Assembly: GCA_000961805.1 (NCBI GenBank)
Contig: LADV01000156.1
Span: 1 to 26,349 of the forward strand
Origin: Peptococcaceae bacterium BRH_c23
Lineage (GTDB): Bacteria > Bacillota_B > Desulfitobacteriia > Desulfitobacteriales > Desulfitobacteriaceae
DNA length: 26,349 nucleotides
Direction of reading: 5' to 3'
The notes under the pieces are model-generated. The model was not told the DNA's origin and did not search any database. It saw nothing but the letters and a program-made list of their open reading frames with translations. The translations under genes and the position numbers were made by a program. Every line of letters starts with the position of its first letter. The stretch's first letter is position 1. This document shows positions 17,091-25,101 of this stretch, in pieces.

Positions 17091-18224
17091 TTATCGAATC
17101 AAGTCAGTTAATAAGTCCATTGCGGTTGCTATATCTTCTTTAGTGTTATAAAAGTGAGGCGCAATCCGTATTACGTTTTTCCTTGATGAAACAATCACTC
17201 CTTTCTCCTTCATTTTTCGTTCCACTTCCCCTGCATTCTCGACGTAGATTGCCGTGTTGGATCCCTTCTGCGCAAGATCTGTCGGACTTATTATCTTCAC
17301 TCCTTTCTCTTCAGCATATTGAATGGCAAAGGCAGACAATTCCTTAAGATAAGGAGCGATGCGTTCCATTCCTACTTCAAGAATGAAACGAAGCGCTGCC
17401 CGTGCCGCATAGGCATTGATCATCGGAGCAGTACCGGAATCAAACCTCCGTGCTCCTGCTGCATACTCAAGATGAGTAACATCAAACAGAAATGGATTCG
17501 ATTGACCAAACCAGCCAGTGATCCGAGGCTCCAATTGATCGGCAATCTCTCGTTTGATATAGAGAAAGGCGATCCCTGGTATCCCCAATAGATACTTCTG
17601 TAAACCGGTGGCTAAGAAATCTATATCCATCTCCCTTACATCCAGCAAAACATTTCCCACCGACTGATAAGCATCCACAAATAGATAAGAACCCTTGCGA
17701 TGAACGATTTCGGCAATCTGCTTCGCATCCTGCTGGAAACCGTTGTAATAGGTCACTTGTGGAATGGACGTAAGCAACGTGTTTTCATCGACCATACTTT
17801 CATATTTTTCTAAAGGAATTTGATTGTTCTCTGATGCAATAAACACAAGTTCAGCTCCCCGCGCCTGCTGTGATAACCAGACATGGCCAATGCAAGGAAA
17901 ATCCATCTCCGTTACCACCACTTTATTGCGTTGATCAAAGCTTAAACTATTGGCAATAGCCGAGGCGGCGTGGGATACAGAAGATACCACTGAGATTTCA
18001 TTGATATCCGCATTAATTAGCGTCGCAAAATCAGCGCGTGCTTCCTCGACAGTCTCTACCCATGCCTCCCACTCCATCCCATGTTCTTCCCAGGTCGCCA
18101 TGTACTCCTGTACCGCTTTATTGACCGGATCGCTTAACGCGCTCTGAGAACAGGAGGATAGCTGAATCTGATTTTTCAAGATCGGGAAACGCTTTCTGAA
18201 CTCTGTAAATGGATACTGCTGCAT
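17091..18224 (-). CDS. class V aminotransferase / cysteine-desulfurase-like PLP enzyme
   Basis: A 377-residue fold-type I PLP enzyme. FVDAYQSVG (D184, Q187) and the Schiff-base lysine K210 in TGLQKYLLGIPG mark the class V family. It lacks the C-terminal loop cysteine of SufS/NifS in a recognisable form, so it is more likely an aminotransferase, lyase or racemase-like enzyme than a cysteine desulfurase for Fe-S assembly. ATG follows AGGAG by 9 bases. It stands between threonine aldolase (68 bases upstream) and the NhaC-type transporter, suggesting work on an amino acid. The substrate is not deducible. Confidence 0.85.
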   Translation of the reverse strand: MQQYPFTEFRKRFPILKNQIQLSSCSQSALSDPVNKAVQEYMATWEEHGMEWEAWVETVEEARADFATLINADINEISVVSSVSHAASAIANSLSFDQRNKVVVTEMDFPCIGHVWLSQQARGAELVFIASENNQIPLEKYESMVDENTLLTSIPQVTYYNGFQQDAKQIAEIVHRKGSYLFVDAYQSVGNVLLDVREMDIDFLATGLQKYLLGIPGIAFLYIKREIADQLEPRITGWFGQSNPFLFDVTHLEYAAGARRFDSGTAPMINAYAARAALRFILEVGMERIAPYLKELSAFAIQYAEEKGVKIISPTDLAQKGSNTAIYVENAGEVERKMKEKGVIVSSRKNVIRIAPHFYNTKEDIATAMDLLTDLIR

Positions 18225-18292
18225 ATTTCAACACTCCTTTATTAACTCCATTAAGATTAAACGCCCTTAATGACAAACCTCTCTTAAGAAAT

Positions 18293-19330
18293 TCATTCCT
18301 CGCTAAGTAACAACTTCATGGTGTTCAAAACATACTCTATATCGTTTTCTGTCACCCAATAGTTCGTGACAAAACGTATATAATCACCTTGTCGACCGTC
18401 ATTGGCTTTAATTCCCCTTACTAATAAAGCCTCAATGATACTTGACTGACTTCTACCGGTCTGAGCAATATTTGCAAAAACCATATTAATTTGAACGCGG
18501 GACAACTCCACGGTTACACCCTTAATCAGGCTTAAACCTTGCGCCAACAGCTTGGCATGCCGATGATCCACTTCTTGCCTAGCCGTCATTTTCTCTAAGG
18601 CCACGATACCGGCTGCTGCCAGAAAACCTGCTTGGCGAAGTCCGCCCCCCAGCATTTTGCGGTATTTACGGGCTCTGCCAATGAACTCTTTACTCCCTGC
18701 CAAGATCGAGCCTACTGGGGCACATAAACCTTTTGAAAGGCAAAACATCACTGACTCACAATACCTTGTTAGGTCTTTGACCTCGACCTCCAACGCTGCA
18801 GCAGCATTGAACACCCTCGCTCCATCGAGATGAACTGGAATACCCTGACTCGAAGCAAGCTTATGGAGCTTTTTCATGTCTTCTAAGGTATGTACTGTCC
18901 CTTCAGATGTGGCATTTTCTAGACATATTAATCCTGTAGTCGGAAAATGAACATTATTTCCCCTAATTAGGTTCTCAACTTCAGAAAATTTGAGTTTACC
19001 ATCGACGGTTCCGGCTGTTCTTATCGTAACGCACGATAGCGCCGCTGCAGCGCCAACCTCTGCTTGGATGATGTGGCTGCAGTCTGCAGCAATAACCTCA
19101 TCTCCCCTTTTTGTATGCGTCATAATGGCCACTTGATTACCCATGGTTCCACTTGCCACGAAAAGGGCGGCTTCTTTATTAACCATCCGCTCAGCTAAGG
19201 ATTCTAACTTATTGACTGTTTCGTCTTCACCATAAACATCATCACCCACTTCAGCCTGAAACATAGCTAGTCTCATCTCATCGGTTGGTTGAGTTATGGT
19301 ATCACTCCGTAAGTCGATATATCTGAGCAT
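18293..19330 (-). CDS. ltaE: low-specificity L-threonine aldolase
   Basis: A 345-residue fold-type I PLP enzyme that cleaves L-threonine or allo-threonine to glycine and acetaldehyde. The N-terminal IDLRSDTITQPTDEMRLAM, the VGDDVYGEDETVNKLE block, VHLDGARVFNAA and the PLP lysine K200 in CLSKGLCAPVGS are typical. ATG 19330-19328 follows GGGGTG; a GTG at 19339 would add three residues and has no ribosome site. As a glycine-producing enzyme it complements the glycine operon 10 kb away. Upstream lie a TATAAT and a perfect inverted repeat that would form the mRNA 5' end. Confidence 0.93.
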   Translation of the reverse strand: MLRYIDLRSDTITQPTDEMRLAMFQAEVGDDVYGEDETVNKLESLAERMVNKEAALFVASGTMGNQVAIMTHTKRGDEVIAADCSHIIQAEVGAAAALSCVTIRTAGTVDGKLKFSEVENLIRGNNVHFPTTGLICLENATSEGTVHTLEDMKKLHKLASSQGIPVHLDGARVFNAAAALEVEVKDLTRYCESVMFCLSKGLCAPVGSILAGSKEFIGRARKYRKMLGGGLRQAGFLAAAGIVALEKMTARQEVDHRHAKLLAQGLSLIKGVTVELSRVQINMVFANIAQTGRSQSSIIEALLVRGIKANDGRQGDYIRFVTNYWVTENDIEYVLNTMKLLLSEE

Positions 19331-19347
19331 TAATTTCACCCCTATTC

Positions 19348-19388
19348 AATACAATCTTACGTTTATAACCGAGTTCTAAGATTGTATT
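19348..19388 (-). promoter_or_regulatory. perfect 12-bp inverted repeat at the predicted ltaE mRNA start
   Basis: AATACAATCTTA (19348-19359) and TAAGATTGTATT (19377-19388) are exact inverted copies 17 bases apart. A TATAAT on the minus strand (19400-19395) would start transcription near 19388, so the transcript would begin with the stem and reach the ltaE ribosome site a few bases after it. It may be an operator overlapping +1 or a 5' hairpin in the mRNA. Confidence 0.6.
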
Positions 19389-19394
19389 AGTTTG

Positions 19395-19400
19395 ATTATA
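19395..19400 (-). promoter_or_regulatory. putative -10 of the ltaE promoter
   Basis: TATAAT on the minus strand, 65 bases before the ltaE start. No good -35 is found at 17 bases; TTTACA (19427-19422) is 21 bases away. The intergenic region is shared with the divergent Crp/Fnr gene. Confidence 0.45.
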
Positions 19401-19430
19401 CCGTGACGACTATTTATATTCTGTAAAGTA

Positions 19431-19439
19431 TGCTACAAT
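19431..19439 (+). promoter_or_regulatory. putative extended -10 of the Crp/Fnr gene
   Basis: TGCTACAAT (TG-N-TACAAT) on the plus strand lies 50 bases before the regulator's TTG start. The -35 region is poor, as is usual for extended -10 promoters. Confidence 0.35.
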
Positions 19440-19488
19440 TTCAATAAAATAATTTAATATTCTGAAAACTGTGAAGGGAGGTACAAAC

Positions 19489-20205
19489 TTGAAAGAAGGT
19501 CTACTTTTAGAAAGTGAAATTTTTAGTCAACCTCGTTTTTTGAACTCTCCTTGGTTAGCTTGTAATATTGATTGGAGTGTTCTAAAACAAATTGGTATAA
19601 AAAAACTCTTTAAAAAGAATGCGATAATAAATTCCGATATTGAGCCATCACAATATATTTACTATATATCTCAAGGTAGGGTGCGTACCTCGGTTTTTAC
19701 CGAAGCTGGCGAGGAAAAGATCATCATGGTAGTTGATGAAGGCAATATTATTGACATGCTTTCAGCCATCGATGATTTGCCTAATTATTTAGTATCAACC
19801 GCAGTGACAGAAAGTATCTTATACAGAGTCGAAAAAGAGGTTTTTCTTAAACTTGTCCATGAAGACATAGAAATTAGCAATAAAGTAATTTCAGATTTAA
19901 CCAGTAAAATGAGAATTCTGATTACCCAGATTGAGGATTTAACGTTTATGACGTCGACTGCTCGAATTGCCAAATGCCTATATCGCCTATCTCACGAGTA
20001 CGGGAGACCCTTCAATGATGGTATAAAATTAAACATAAAATTTACTCACCAGGAAATGGCGATTTATGCTGGAACTTGCAGGGTTACCGCTTCAAATATC
20101 TTGAAAAATATGGAGAAGGCTGGCATCATAAAAAGAAATGATGGATACGTAATCATTAAAGATATCATAATGCTTAAATACTATATAGAAAGCAATTACG
20201 GATGA
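19489..20205 (+). CDS. Crp/Fnr-family transcriptional regulator
   Basis: A 238-residue regulator: an N-terminal cyclic-nucleotide-binding-like beta-barrel (about 30-130), a dimerisation helix (about 130-165) and a winged helix-turn-helix near 185-215 (FTHQEMAIYAGTCRVTASNILKNMEKAGII). The N-terminal cysteine cluster of FNR is absent (C25, C163, C197 only), so it is not an FNR-type [4Fe-4S] oxygen sensor; small-molecule sensing, as in CprK or cAMP-type members, is more likely. The start is TTG 19489, 7 bases after GGGAGG; the GTG at 19471 precedes the ribosome site. It diverges from ltaE over a short shared promoter region and is followed by a strong terminator, so it is a single-gene unit and may control ltaE. 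Confidence 0.9.
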   Translation: MKEGLLLESEIFSQPRFLNSPWLACNIDWSVLKQIGIKKLFKKNAIINSDIEPSQYIYYISQGRVRTSVFTEAGEEKIIMVVDEGNIIDMLSAIDDLPNYLVSTAVTESILYRVEKEVFLKLVHEDIEISNKVISDLTSKMRILITQIEDLTFMTSTARIAKCLYRLSHEYGRPFNDGIKLNIKFTHQEMAIYAGTCRVTASNILKNMEKAGIIKRNDGYVIIKDIIMLKYYIESNYG

Positions 20206-20228
20206 TACCGATCTGATAAGAACAAGAT

Positions 20229-20278
20229 AGAATGCCCCTGTGGTTATAGATCTCCACTGGGGCGTTCTATGTTTTTGT
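20229..20278 (+). terminator. intrinsic terminator after the Crp/Fnr gene
   Basis: AGAATGCCCC and GGGGCGTTCT pair over 10 bp (one T-G) with an inner GTGG/CCAC extension, followed by ATGTTTTTGTT. It lies 23 bases after the regulator's stop. Confidence 0.85.
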
Positions 20279-20365
20279 TAACAAAGCCTGTCCATTTCAA
20301 TCATTGAATAAAATAGTATAAGGCTTTTTTTACCAAATCCCCAATTTACTGTTTTTAAAGTGCAG

Positions 20366-20395
20366 TAGGGAGGCTACCAATCGGTAGCCTCCCTA
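20366..20395 (-). terminator. 13-bp perfect hairpin after the APC permease
   Basis: TAGGGAGGCTACC-N4-GGTAGCCTCCCTA forms a very stable stem 63 bases after the permease stop. The minus-strand tail is CTGCACTTTAAAAAC, so the U-tract is weak. It may act as a terminator for the permease or stabilise the mRNA 3' end. Confidence 0.6.
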
Positions 20396-20457
20396 AACGC
20401 CTAGCCTTATACTTGCTTCTACTTGGAAGTTCATCTTCTTTCATCTTAGCCAACCTA

Positions 20458-21810
20458 TTATTTCTTTCCGATGTTCATAATCATCCCAAGCGCCATAATA
20501 ACGCCGAAAATAATAAGGTAGAACAAGACTGCCTTGCCATGGGAATAACAGGCAGCAATCACCATGAAGACACAGGCGCAGATAGCCAGCGACGGCATGA
20601 GGAAACGTTTAAAACCGTTTAGAGACGTCTCTTTTACCATCATCATCATGAAGATGGGGATATACATCGCATAAATGGTTACGATGGGAAGTTCAGAACT
20701 ATCAAAACTAAACGAACCGAACCAAGGGACCGCGGTTAGATTGGCGCCGAAGAAGTAAAGCAACCACATACCGCTCAGCAGCAGACCTAGAATCGAGGAA
20801 TTTGTCGGCATATTGGTGTTAATATCAATACCTTTAAATACTTTTGGATTAGGACCCATATCTCGAGCTGCCAACGAGTAGAAACCGCGGGTGCAGCCCA
20901 TCATCAAACCATTCAACGTTCCTAAGCAAGAAATGACAACGAATACGAACAGAATTGTACCACCTATGCTGGAGAATACCGTGGAAAACGCCAGCTTTGC
21001 TCCCGCTTCGCCGCCTTTCATCATAACGCTGTTACTAACAGCCCCAGCAAGTCCTAGATAATATAGGATGTATAATAACACAACAAACATGGTTCCAAAG
21101 GTAAGTGCCAAAGGCAGGTTTTTCTTGGCATCCTTCAGCTCAGCATTGATACTGGTGGCAATAATCCAGCCTTCGTAAGCGAAAGCCGTAGCAACAACAG
21201 CTGTAAAAAGCGGGTTGGCACTCGTCACATCTGCAATCGTACCACTCGTAAAGTTACTCACTAAAATGCCATTGCTTAGCCCGATGATAATCCCGACAAC
21301 GGCCATCAGAACAAGCGGGACAATCTTAATGATCGTCGTAGAGACTTGGAACTGACCGGCTAGCTTTGGTGAAAGCGCGTTTAAAGCAAAGCTTCCAATC
21401 AGGAAAAAACCTGCAAGAGCCATTGCTTCACTGCCTACTATATTCCATCCCAGCAAGACACACGTGTATCGAGCAGAAACCCAGGCCAGGACAGAGGTTA
21501 GCGTTGGATAATAGATAGCAGCCATAAACCAACCAACAAAATAACCGTACTTACTGCCTAGAGCAACTTCAGCATAGTCAACAACACCATTCACTTTCTC
21601 ATATCGAGTGGCCAGCGTTGCGAAAACATAAGCACAGACAATCATGATGATTCCGCCAATGCTCCAAGCCAAGATACCCTGAGGAAGATCACCTCCGGTA
21701 GCTTTTAATACCTTTTCCGCTTTGAAAAATACACCACTACCAATGACAATACCAATAACCATGGCTATCGCAGTTAATAGCCCATACTTTTTTTCCAGTC
21801 CGTTTTCCAT
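20458..21810 (-). CDS. APC-family amino acid permease
   Basis: A 450-residue membrane protein with about twelve hydrophobic segments. Segment 1 carries the APC signature IGIVIGSGVFFKAE (about 19-32). The AFAYEGWIIATSINAELKDAKKNLP segment (about 213-237) is the conserved region around helix 6 and the following loop, with the Glu typical of LAT/SteT-like exchangers. This suggests a serine/threonine- or neutral-amino-acid exchanger, which fits nearby serine, threonine and glycine enzymes; specificity is inferred. ATG follows GAGGAG by 8 bases. Promoter-like and terminator-like sites on either side suggest a single-gene transcript. Confidence 0.9.
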   Translation of the reverse strand: MENGLEKKYGLLTAIAMVIGIVIGSGVFFKAEKVLKATGGDLPQGILAWSIGGIIMIVCAYVFATLATRYEKVNGVVDYAEVALGSKYGYFVGWFMAAIYYPTLTSVLAWVSARYTCVLLGWNIVGSEAMALAGFFLIGSFALNALSPKLAGQFQVSTTIIKIVPLVLMAVVGIIIGLSNGILVSNFTSGTIADVTSANPLFTAVVATAFAYEGWIIATSINAELKDAKKNLPLALTFGTMFVVLLYILYYLGLAGAVSNSVMMKGGEAGAKLAFSTVFSSIGGTILFVFVVISCLGTLNGLMMGCTRGFYSLAARDMGPNPKVFKGIDINTNMPTNSSILGLLLSGMWLLYFFGANLTAVPWFGSFSFDSSELPIVTIYAMYIPIFMMMMVKETSLNGFKRFLMPSLAICACVFMVIAACYSHGKAVLFYLIIFGVIMALGMIMNIGKK

Positions 21811-21851
21811 CCTTAATTCTCCTCACTAGCTTATATTTCAAGAAACAAAAC

Positions 21852-21880
21852 ATTAATAAATGTACCATAATGTCCTGCAA
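21852..21880 (-). promoter_or_regulatory. putative promoter of the APC permease
   Basis: TTGCAG (21880-21875) and ATTAAT/TATTAA (about 21857-21852) are 16-17 bases apart on the minus strand and about 40 bases before the permease ATG. The -10 is a moderate match. The remainder of the 162-bp gap after the thiolase gene shows nothing else. Confidence 0.3.
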
Positions 21881-21972
21881 AAATAAACCGCTAGTTTTGG
21901 AACTTCTTTTCTTTAACTAAATTGATGTGCTTTGACATAGTCTCCAGGGTTCGAGGATTGTTGATATTTTCT

Positions 21973-23178
21973 TCAAACTTTAATTATTACAGCATCCCCT
22001 TGGGCAAGTCCTCCGCAGATAGCGGCAGCCCCGTAGCCTCCGCCTAAACGCCTTAATTCATACGCCAGTGTACCTACGAGCCGAGCTCCGCTGGCTCCTA
22101 CCGGATGCCCTATGGCAATAGCACCCCCGTTGGAGTTAAGCTTTTCTCTGATTTCTTTCACTTTTCCTTCATCAAAATCACCCAGAATTTTGCTGGATAC
22201 CAGCGGTACAGCCGCAAAGGCTTCGTTAATTTCGATCCTTTTAAGATCGTCGACACTTAGATTTAACATCTTTAAGCCCTTTATGATGGCTTGGCCAGGT
22301 ACTGTCGCGATGTACTTGGGTTTATCAGCCATACAGGCAATGGCAACTATTTCGGCCAAAGGGTGTAAACCTAACTCCCGCAGTTTACTTTCACTGATCA
22401 GAATTAATGCCGCCGCACCGTCGTTAAGACCAGGAGCATTACCTGCTGTCACAGTTGGACTCCCGTAAATAGGCAATAATTTTTTCAGACCTTCCAGCGT
22501 TGTATTCGCCTTGGGAAATTCGTCTTTGGCAAACACAAAAGTGTTATTTTTTTTATCTTTTGATTCGACTGGCATGATTTCTTCCTGGAATTTACCGGCT
22601 TTTTCTGCCTCTTGAAATCGTTGTTGACTGGTGAATGCCCAGACGTCTAAATCTTCTCTGCTCTCCCCATATTCGAGCCCAACTTCTCCGGCATCTACCG
22701 CCAACGGATTAAAATCTTTGTACTGCAAAGGGAAAATAGGATCTTCCAGCACAAAGTTTGCTAATTTCATACCCCAGCGCAAATTTCTGGCAATATGCGG
22801 AATTCTACTCATTACTTCGGCACCGCCGGCGATCACAATCTCCGCTTCCCGCAGGCGGATAGTATCATATCCTCTTCTGATAGCCTCTGTTGCGGAACAA
22901 CAAGCTTTGTCAATCGTCGAAGACAGTACCCCTACAGGTAAACCTGCTTTAAGCAAGGCTTGACGTGCAATGACCGAGCCGGTAACGTCTTTGCACACGG
23001 ACATTACGCAGCATCCCAAGTGTACCTCGTCAATCTGGTCTGGCTGAATATTATTGCGTTCAATAATTCCTTTGATCAGCATTCCTGCCAATGTATCAAC
23101 TTCGATATCCTTCAAACTACCGCCAAAACTGCCAAAGGGTGTACGCATCGCATCCAGTATATAAACTTTTTCCGTCAT
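21973..23178 (-). CDS. thiolase, acetyl-CoA C-acetyltransferase type
   Basis: A 401-residue thiolase that would condense or cleave acyl-CoA with acetyl-CoA. The N-terminal VYILDAMRTPFGSFGGSL, NEAFA, the catalytic histidine in AIGHPVGASGAR and the second cysteine in AAICGGLAQGDA are normal. The nucleophile is C93 in IDKACCSATEA. The usual loop is CASG or CGSG, so CCSA is unusual and puts a second cysteine beside the nucleophile. ATG has GAGGGGG about 10 bases upstream. Directly upstream lies the 3' end of an acyl-CoA dehydrogenase gene, so the gene once belonged to a fatty-acid or aromatic-acid type beta-oxidation operon. Confidence 0.92.
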   Translation of the reverse strand: MTEKVYILDAMRTPFGSFGGSLKDIEVDTLAGMLIKGIIERNNIQPDQIDEVHLGCCVMSVCKDVTGSVIARQALLKAGLPVGVLSSTIDKACCSATEAIRRGYDTIRLREAEIVIAGGAEVMSRIPHIARNLRWGMKLANFVLEDPIFPLQYKDFNPLAVDAGEVGLEYGESREDLDVWAFTSQQRFQEAEKAGKFQEEIMPVESKDKKNNTFVFAKDEFPKANTTLEGLKKLLPIYGSPTVTAGNAPGLNDGAAALILISESKLRELGLHPLAEIVAIACMADKPKYIATVPGQAIIKGLKMLNLSVDDLKRIEINEAFAAVPLVSSKILGDFDEGKVKEIREKLNSNGGAIAIGHPVGASGARLVGTLAYELRRLGGGYGAAAICGGLAQGDAVIIKV

Positions 23179-23199
23179 AATGTTAAAATTCCCCCTCTG

Positions 23200-23319
23200 T
23201 TAGAGCCCCATCCCCCTGCTAACGATGAGTTTCATCACTTCAGACGTGCCGGCATAAATGGTATCGACGCGCGCATCCGTCCAAAGACGGGAAATCTCAT
23301 AGCGATATCCCTTTTGGTT
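23200..23319 (-). pseudogene. 3' remnant of an acyl-CoA dehydrogenase gene
   Basis: In the minus-strand frame ending at TAA 23202-23200, about 33 residues match the very C-terminus of acyl-CoA dehydrogenases: RLWTDARVDTIYAGTSEVMK, followed by LIVSRGMGL. The family pattern here is RDARxxxIYGGTSEIM. An in-frame TAA stands upstream at 23322-23320, and nothing of the other 340 or so residues of such an enzyme is present before the DUF2148 gene. The stop is 21 bases before the thiolase ATG, normal operon spacing. This is a deletion remnant; no start codon or ribosome site serves it. Confidence 0.85.
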
Positions 23320-23329
23320 TTAACATAGA

Positions 23330-23364
23330 ACGCCGAATCCCTTATTAGGCAAAGAATTCAGCGT
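23330..23364 (-). terminator. hairpin after the DUF2148 genes
   Basis: ACGCTGAATTC (23364-23354) and GGATTCGGCGT (23340-23330) pair over 11 bp with two U-G pairs and a 13-base loop on the minus strand. The tail, TCTATGTT, is only modestly U-rich. It lies 44 bases after the second DUF2148 gene and just before the acyl-CoA dehydrogenase remnant, so it may separate that operon from the thiolase. Confidence 0.5.
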
Positions 23365-23407
23365 CTTTACTTTCAGACTCCGGGTGAAATAATAGAGCCC
23401 TAAAGAG

Positions 23408-24244
23408 TTATTTCTCCAACGTATACCAACTGGTTATGTTGGGAATATGTTTTAGAGCCACCTCCGTAACCTTACTCATGGTCTCATTGACAAATTGCAT
23501 TTCTGCCTCAGAGAGCTGTTCAAGTTTTATATATTCCTTGTTTTCCCACCAGTCATCTTTGGTTTTGACCACTGGATTTGATCCTCCCGGGAAGGCAAGC
23601 CAGTGAATTGGCGAACTCTTAAGAAAGGACTGCTTATGTTTTTCCAGAGGAGAAGAATCCCTGTTCTGCTTACGGCTAAAGTATATTAGTTCACCAGGAG
23701 GTCCGATAAGCACTGCTGTCCTAGCGGTGCAATCGGGCATATAGCCTACACTGGCGCAGACCGCTCCAATAGTAGCCATGGGCCGTGAATCCATTCGATA
23801 TTGGTTCGCAGCCGCACAAGCATAGTCACAAGCTGCAGCCCAGTCCATCATCTTCCAGTGACAAGATGGACCTCCCCAAAGTGCTCCCATGCTTCCATTA
23901 TCTTTAGCCCATTGGTTGAACGTGGCACACGATTCGAACCCGCAGGCTCCACAATCCCATGCTAACTCTGAACGGTCTAGTTTGGCTCCGATGAGCAGGC
24001 ATACTAAAGGTGCCCGTTTTTCGCGAAAGTACTTCATGGTTTCATAATCAAACGCCATGACAGGTGAAATTGGGGCAATGCTGCCTGCTAACTCGATAAG
24101 CGGATCCAGATCGTCATCTGTAATGATTTCGGTCTGGATCTCTAGTACACCCGTAAGCTGTGGGGAACGATAAGCTGCGGCTGCCGCTAACTTGGTAACC
24201 TCCAAGACCGCTTCTCGTGCTGCCTGTTTGCCATCTAGTCTCAT
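23408..24244 (-). CDS. DUF2148 (COG4739) ferredoxin-domain protein, copy B
   Basis: A 278-residue cytoplasmic protein. The iron-sulfur-like motif DCGACGFESC (C98, C101, C106) and a second cysteine group (C128 in GPSCHWKMMDW, C139, C143) match DUF2148, a family named for a predicted 4Fe-4S domain. Its biochemical function is unknown to me. ATG 24244-24242 follows AGGAGG by 6 bases and comes one base after the stop of the upstream paralogue, so the two are coupled. A longer frame from 24346 overlaps that paralogue and is rejected. Pairing with thiolases suggests a redox or electron-carrier role in acyl-CoA metabolism (inference). Confidence 0.87.
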   Translation of the reverse strand: MRLDGKQAAREAVLEVTKLAAAAAYRSPQLTGVLEIQTEIITDDDLDPLIELAGSIAPISPVMAFDYETMKYFREKRAPLVCLLIGAKLDRSELAWDCGACGFESCATFNQWAKDNGSMGALWGGPSCHWKMMDWAAACDYACAAANQYRMDSRPMATIGAVCASVGYMPDCTARTAVLIGPPGELIYFSRKQNRDSSPLEKHKQSFLKSSPIHWLAFPGGSNPVVKTKDDWWENKEYIKLEQLSEAEMQFVNETMSKVTEVALKHIPNITSWYTLEK

Positions 24245-24245
24245 A

Positions 24246-25034
24246 CTACTCCTCCTTTCCTTTTTTAGGGAATTGAACCCGATAGTCAAAATTAATTCCC
24301 GAGGCTGTTTGCCGAGTAACTGAAAAGTTCTTACGAGTGCTGTCAATCATCTTATCCATGTTTACAAGGTGATAGTCGATATTAATATCTTGATAAGAGT
24401 TCTTGGCTAGGGTTGCCATGGGAATACCGATGACTATGGCAGCCTTGGGACAGTATCCCAATTTCTGTCCGGCCAGACCGACGCTCATAAATGGTTTTGC
24501 ATCCACCAGTAGGCTCTGGGCCATCCAGACGGCCGAACCCCAAGCATAACCAAGATCGTTTACCCTACAGGCACATAAGGGTCCTTTGATGGGCGTGCTA
24601 CTTCTTTTGTCAGTGATGTCAATCAGCCCACCCTTAGTTTCACGCCTTTCATACAGAAAGGAACATCCTTGAGAACCGCCACAAAGCCCGCAATCTGCAT
24701 CTAGTGGTGTTTCGTGGGCACGGTTGTTTCCCAGGAAGAGAATAACGTCTGATTCACGAACCATTACTGCTTCATTAAGAAACCTTTTTTTCCATGCAGC
24801 ATTAAGATAAGCAAGTTCTTCCATCTTGAGGGCTACTTTTTCAAGTTCTTCCTGCCCATACACTAGATGTGCCCCAACTTGAGATACTCCTCCGGCAACA
24901 GGTGCAGTAAAGGCCGCATTCATACATAGCTTGGCGGCTAATATTGTAGCTTCTCTTCTCCGAGTATCTTGAGGAGAATGACGAGGCCACTCCTCGACAT
25001 ACTCCTCCCCTCGTAATAAATCGAATCTCTCCAT
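24246..25034 (-). CDS. DUF2148 (COG4739) ferredoxin-domain protein, copy A
   Basis: A 262-residue paralogue of the next gene. Its cysteines are C115, C118 and C124 in ADCGLCGGSQGC, then C154 and C156 in GPLCACRVNDLGYAWGSA and C195 in LGYCPKAA. The layout (N-terminal helical part, CGxCG motif, GPxC motif, LGYxPxxA) is shared with copy B although sequences differ widely, so the two may form a heterodimer. ATG 25034-25032 follows GGGAGGGG by 5 bases; a frame from 25064 includes that site. It lies 67 bases after the SCP-x-type thiolase. Confidence 0.87.
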   Translation of the reverse strand: MERFDLLRGEEYVEEWPRHSPQDTRRREATILAAKLCMNAAFTAPVAGGVSQVGAHLVYGQEELEKVALKMEELAYLNAAWKKRFLNEAVMVRESDVILFLGNNRAHETPLDADCGLCGGSQGCSFLYERRETKGGLIDITDKRSSTPIKGPLCACRVNDLGYAWGSAVWMAQSLLVDAKPFMSVGLAGQKLGYCPKAAIVIGIPMATLAKNSYQDINIDYHLVNMDKMIDSTRKNFSVTRQTASGINFDYRVQFPKKGKEE

Positions 25035-25101
25035 GATTTCCCCTCCCGTAATTGAACGTCCCATGAGTACTAAATCATCGTTGAGAACCTGATTCGCTTA
25101 T

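Noticed and set aside
18249..18272. CATTAAG/CTTAATG hairpin between ltaE and the class V enzyme gene
   Set aside because: A 7-bp AT-rich stem with no U-tract; inadequate as a terminator and common by chance.
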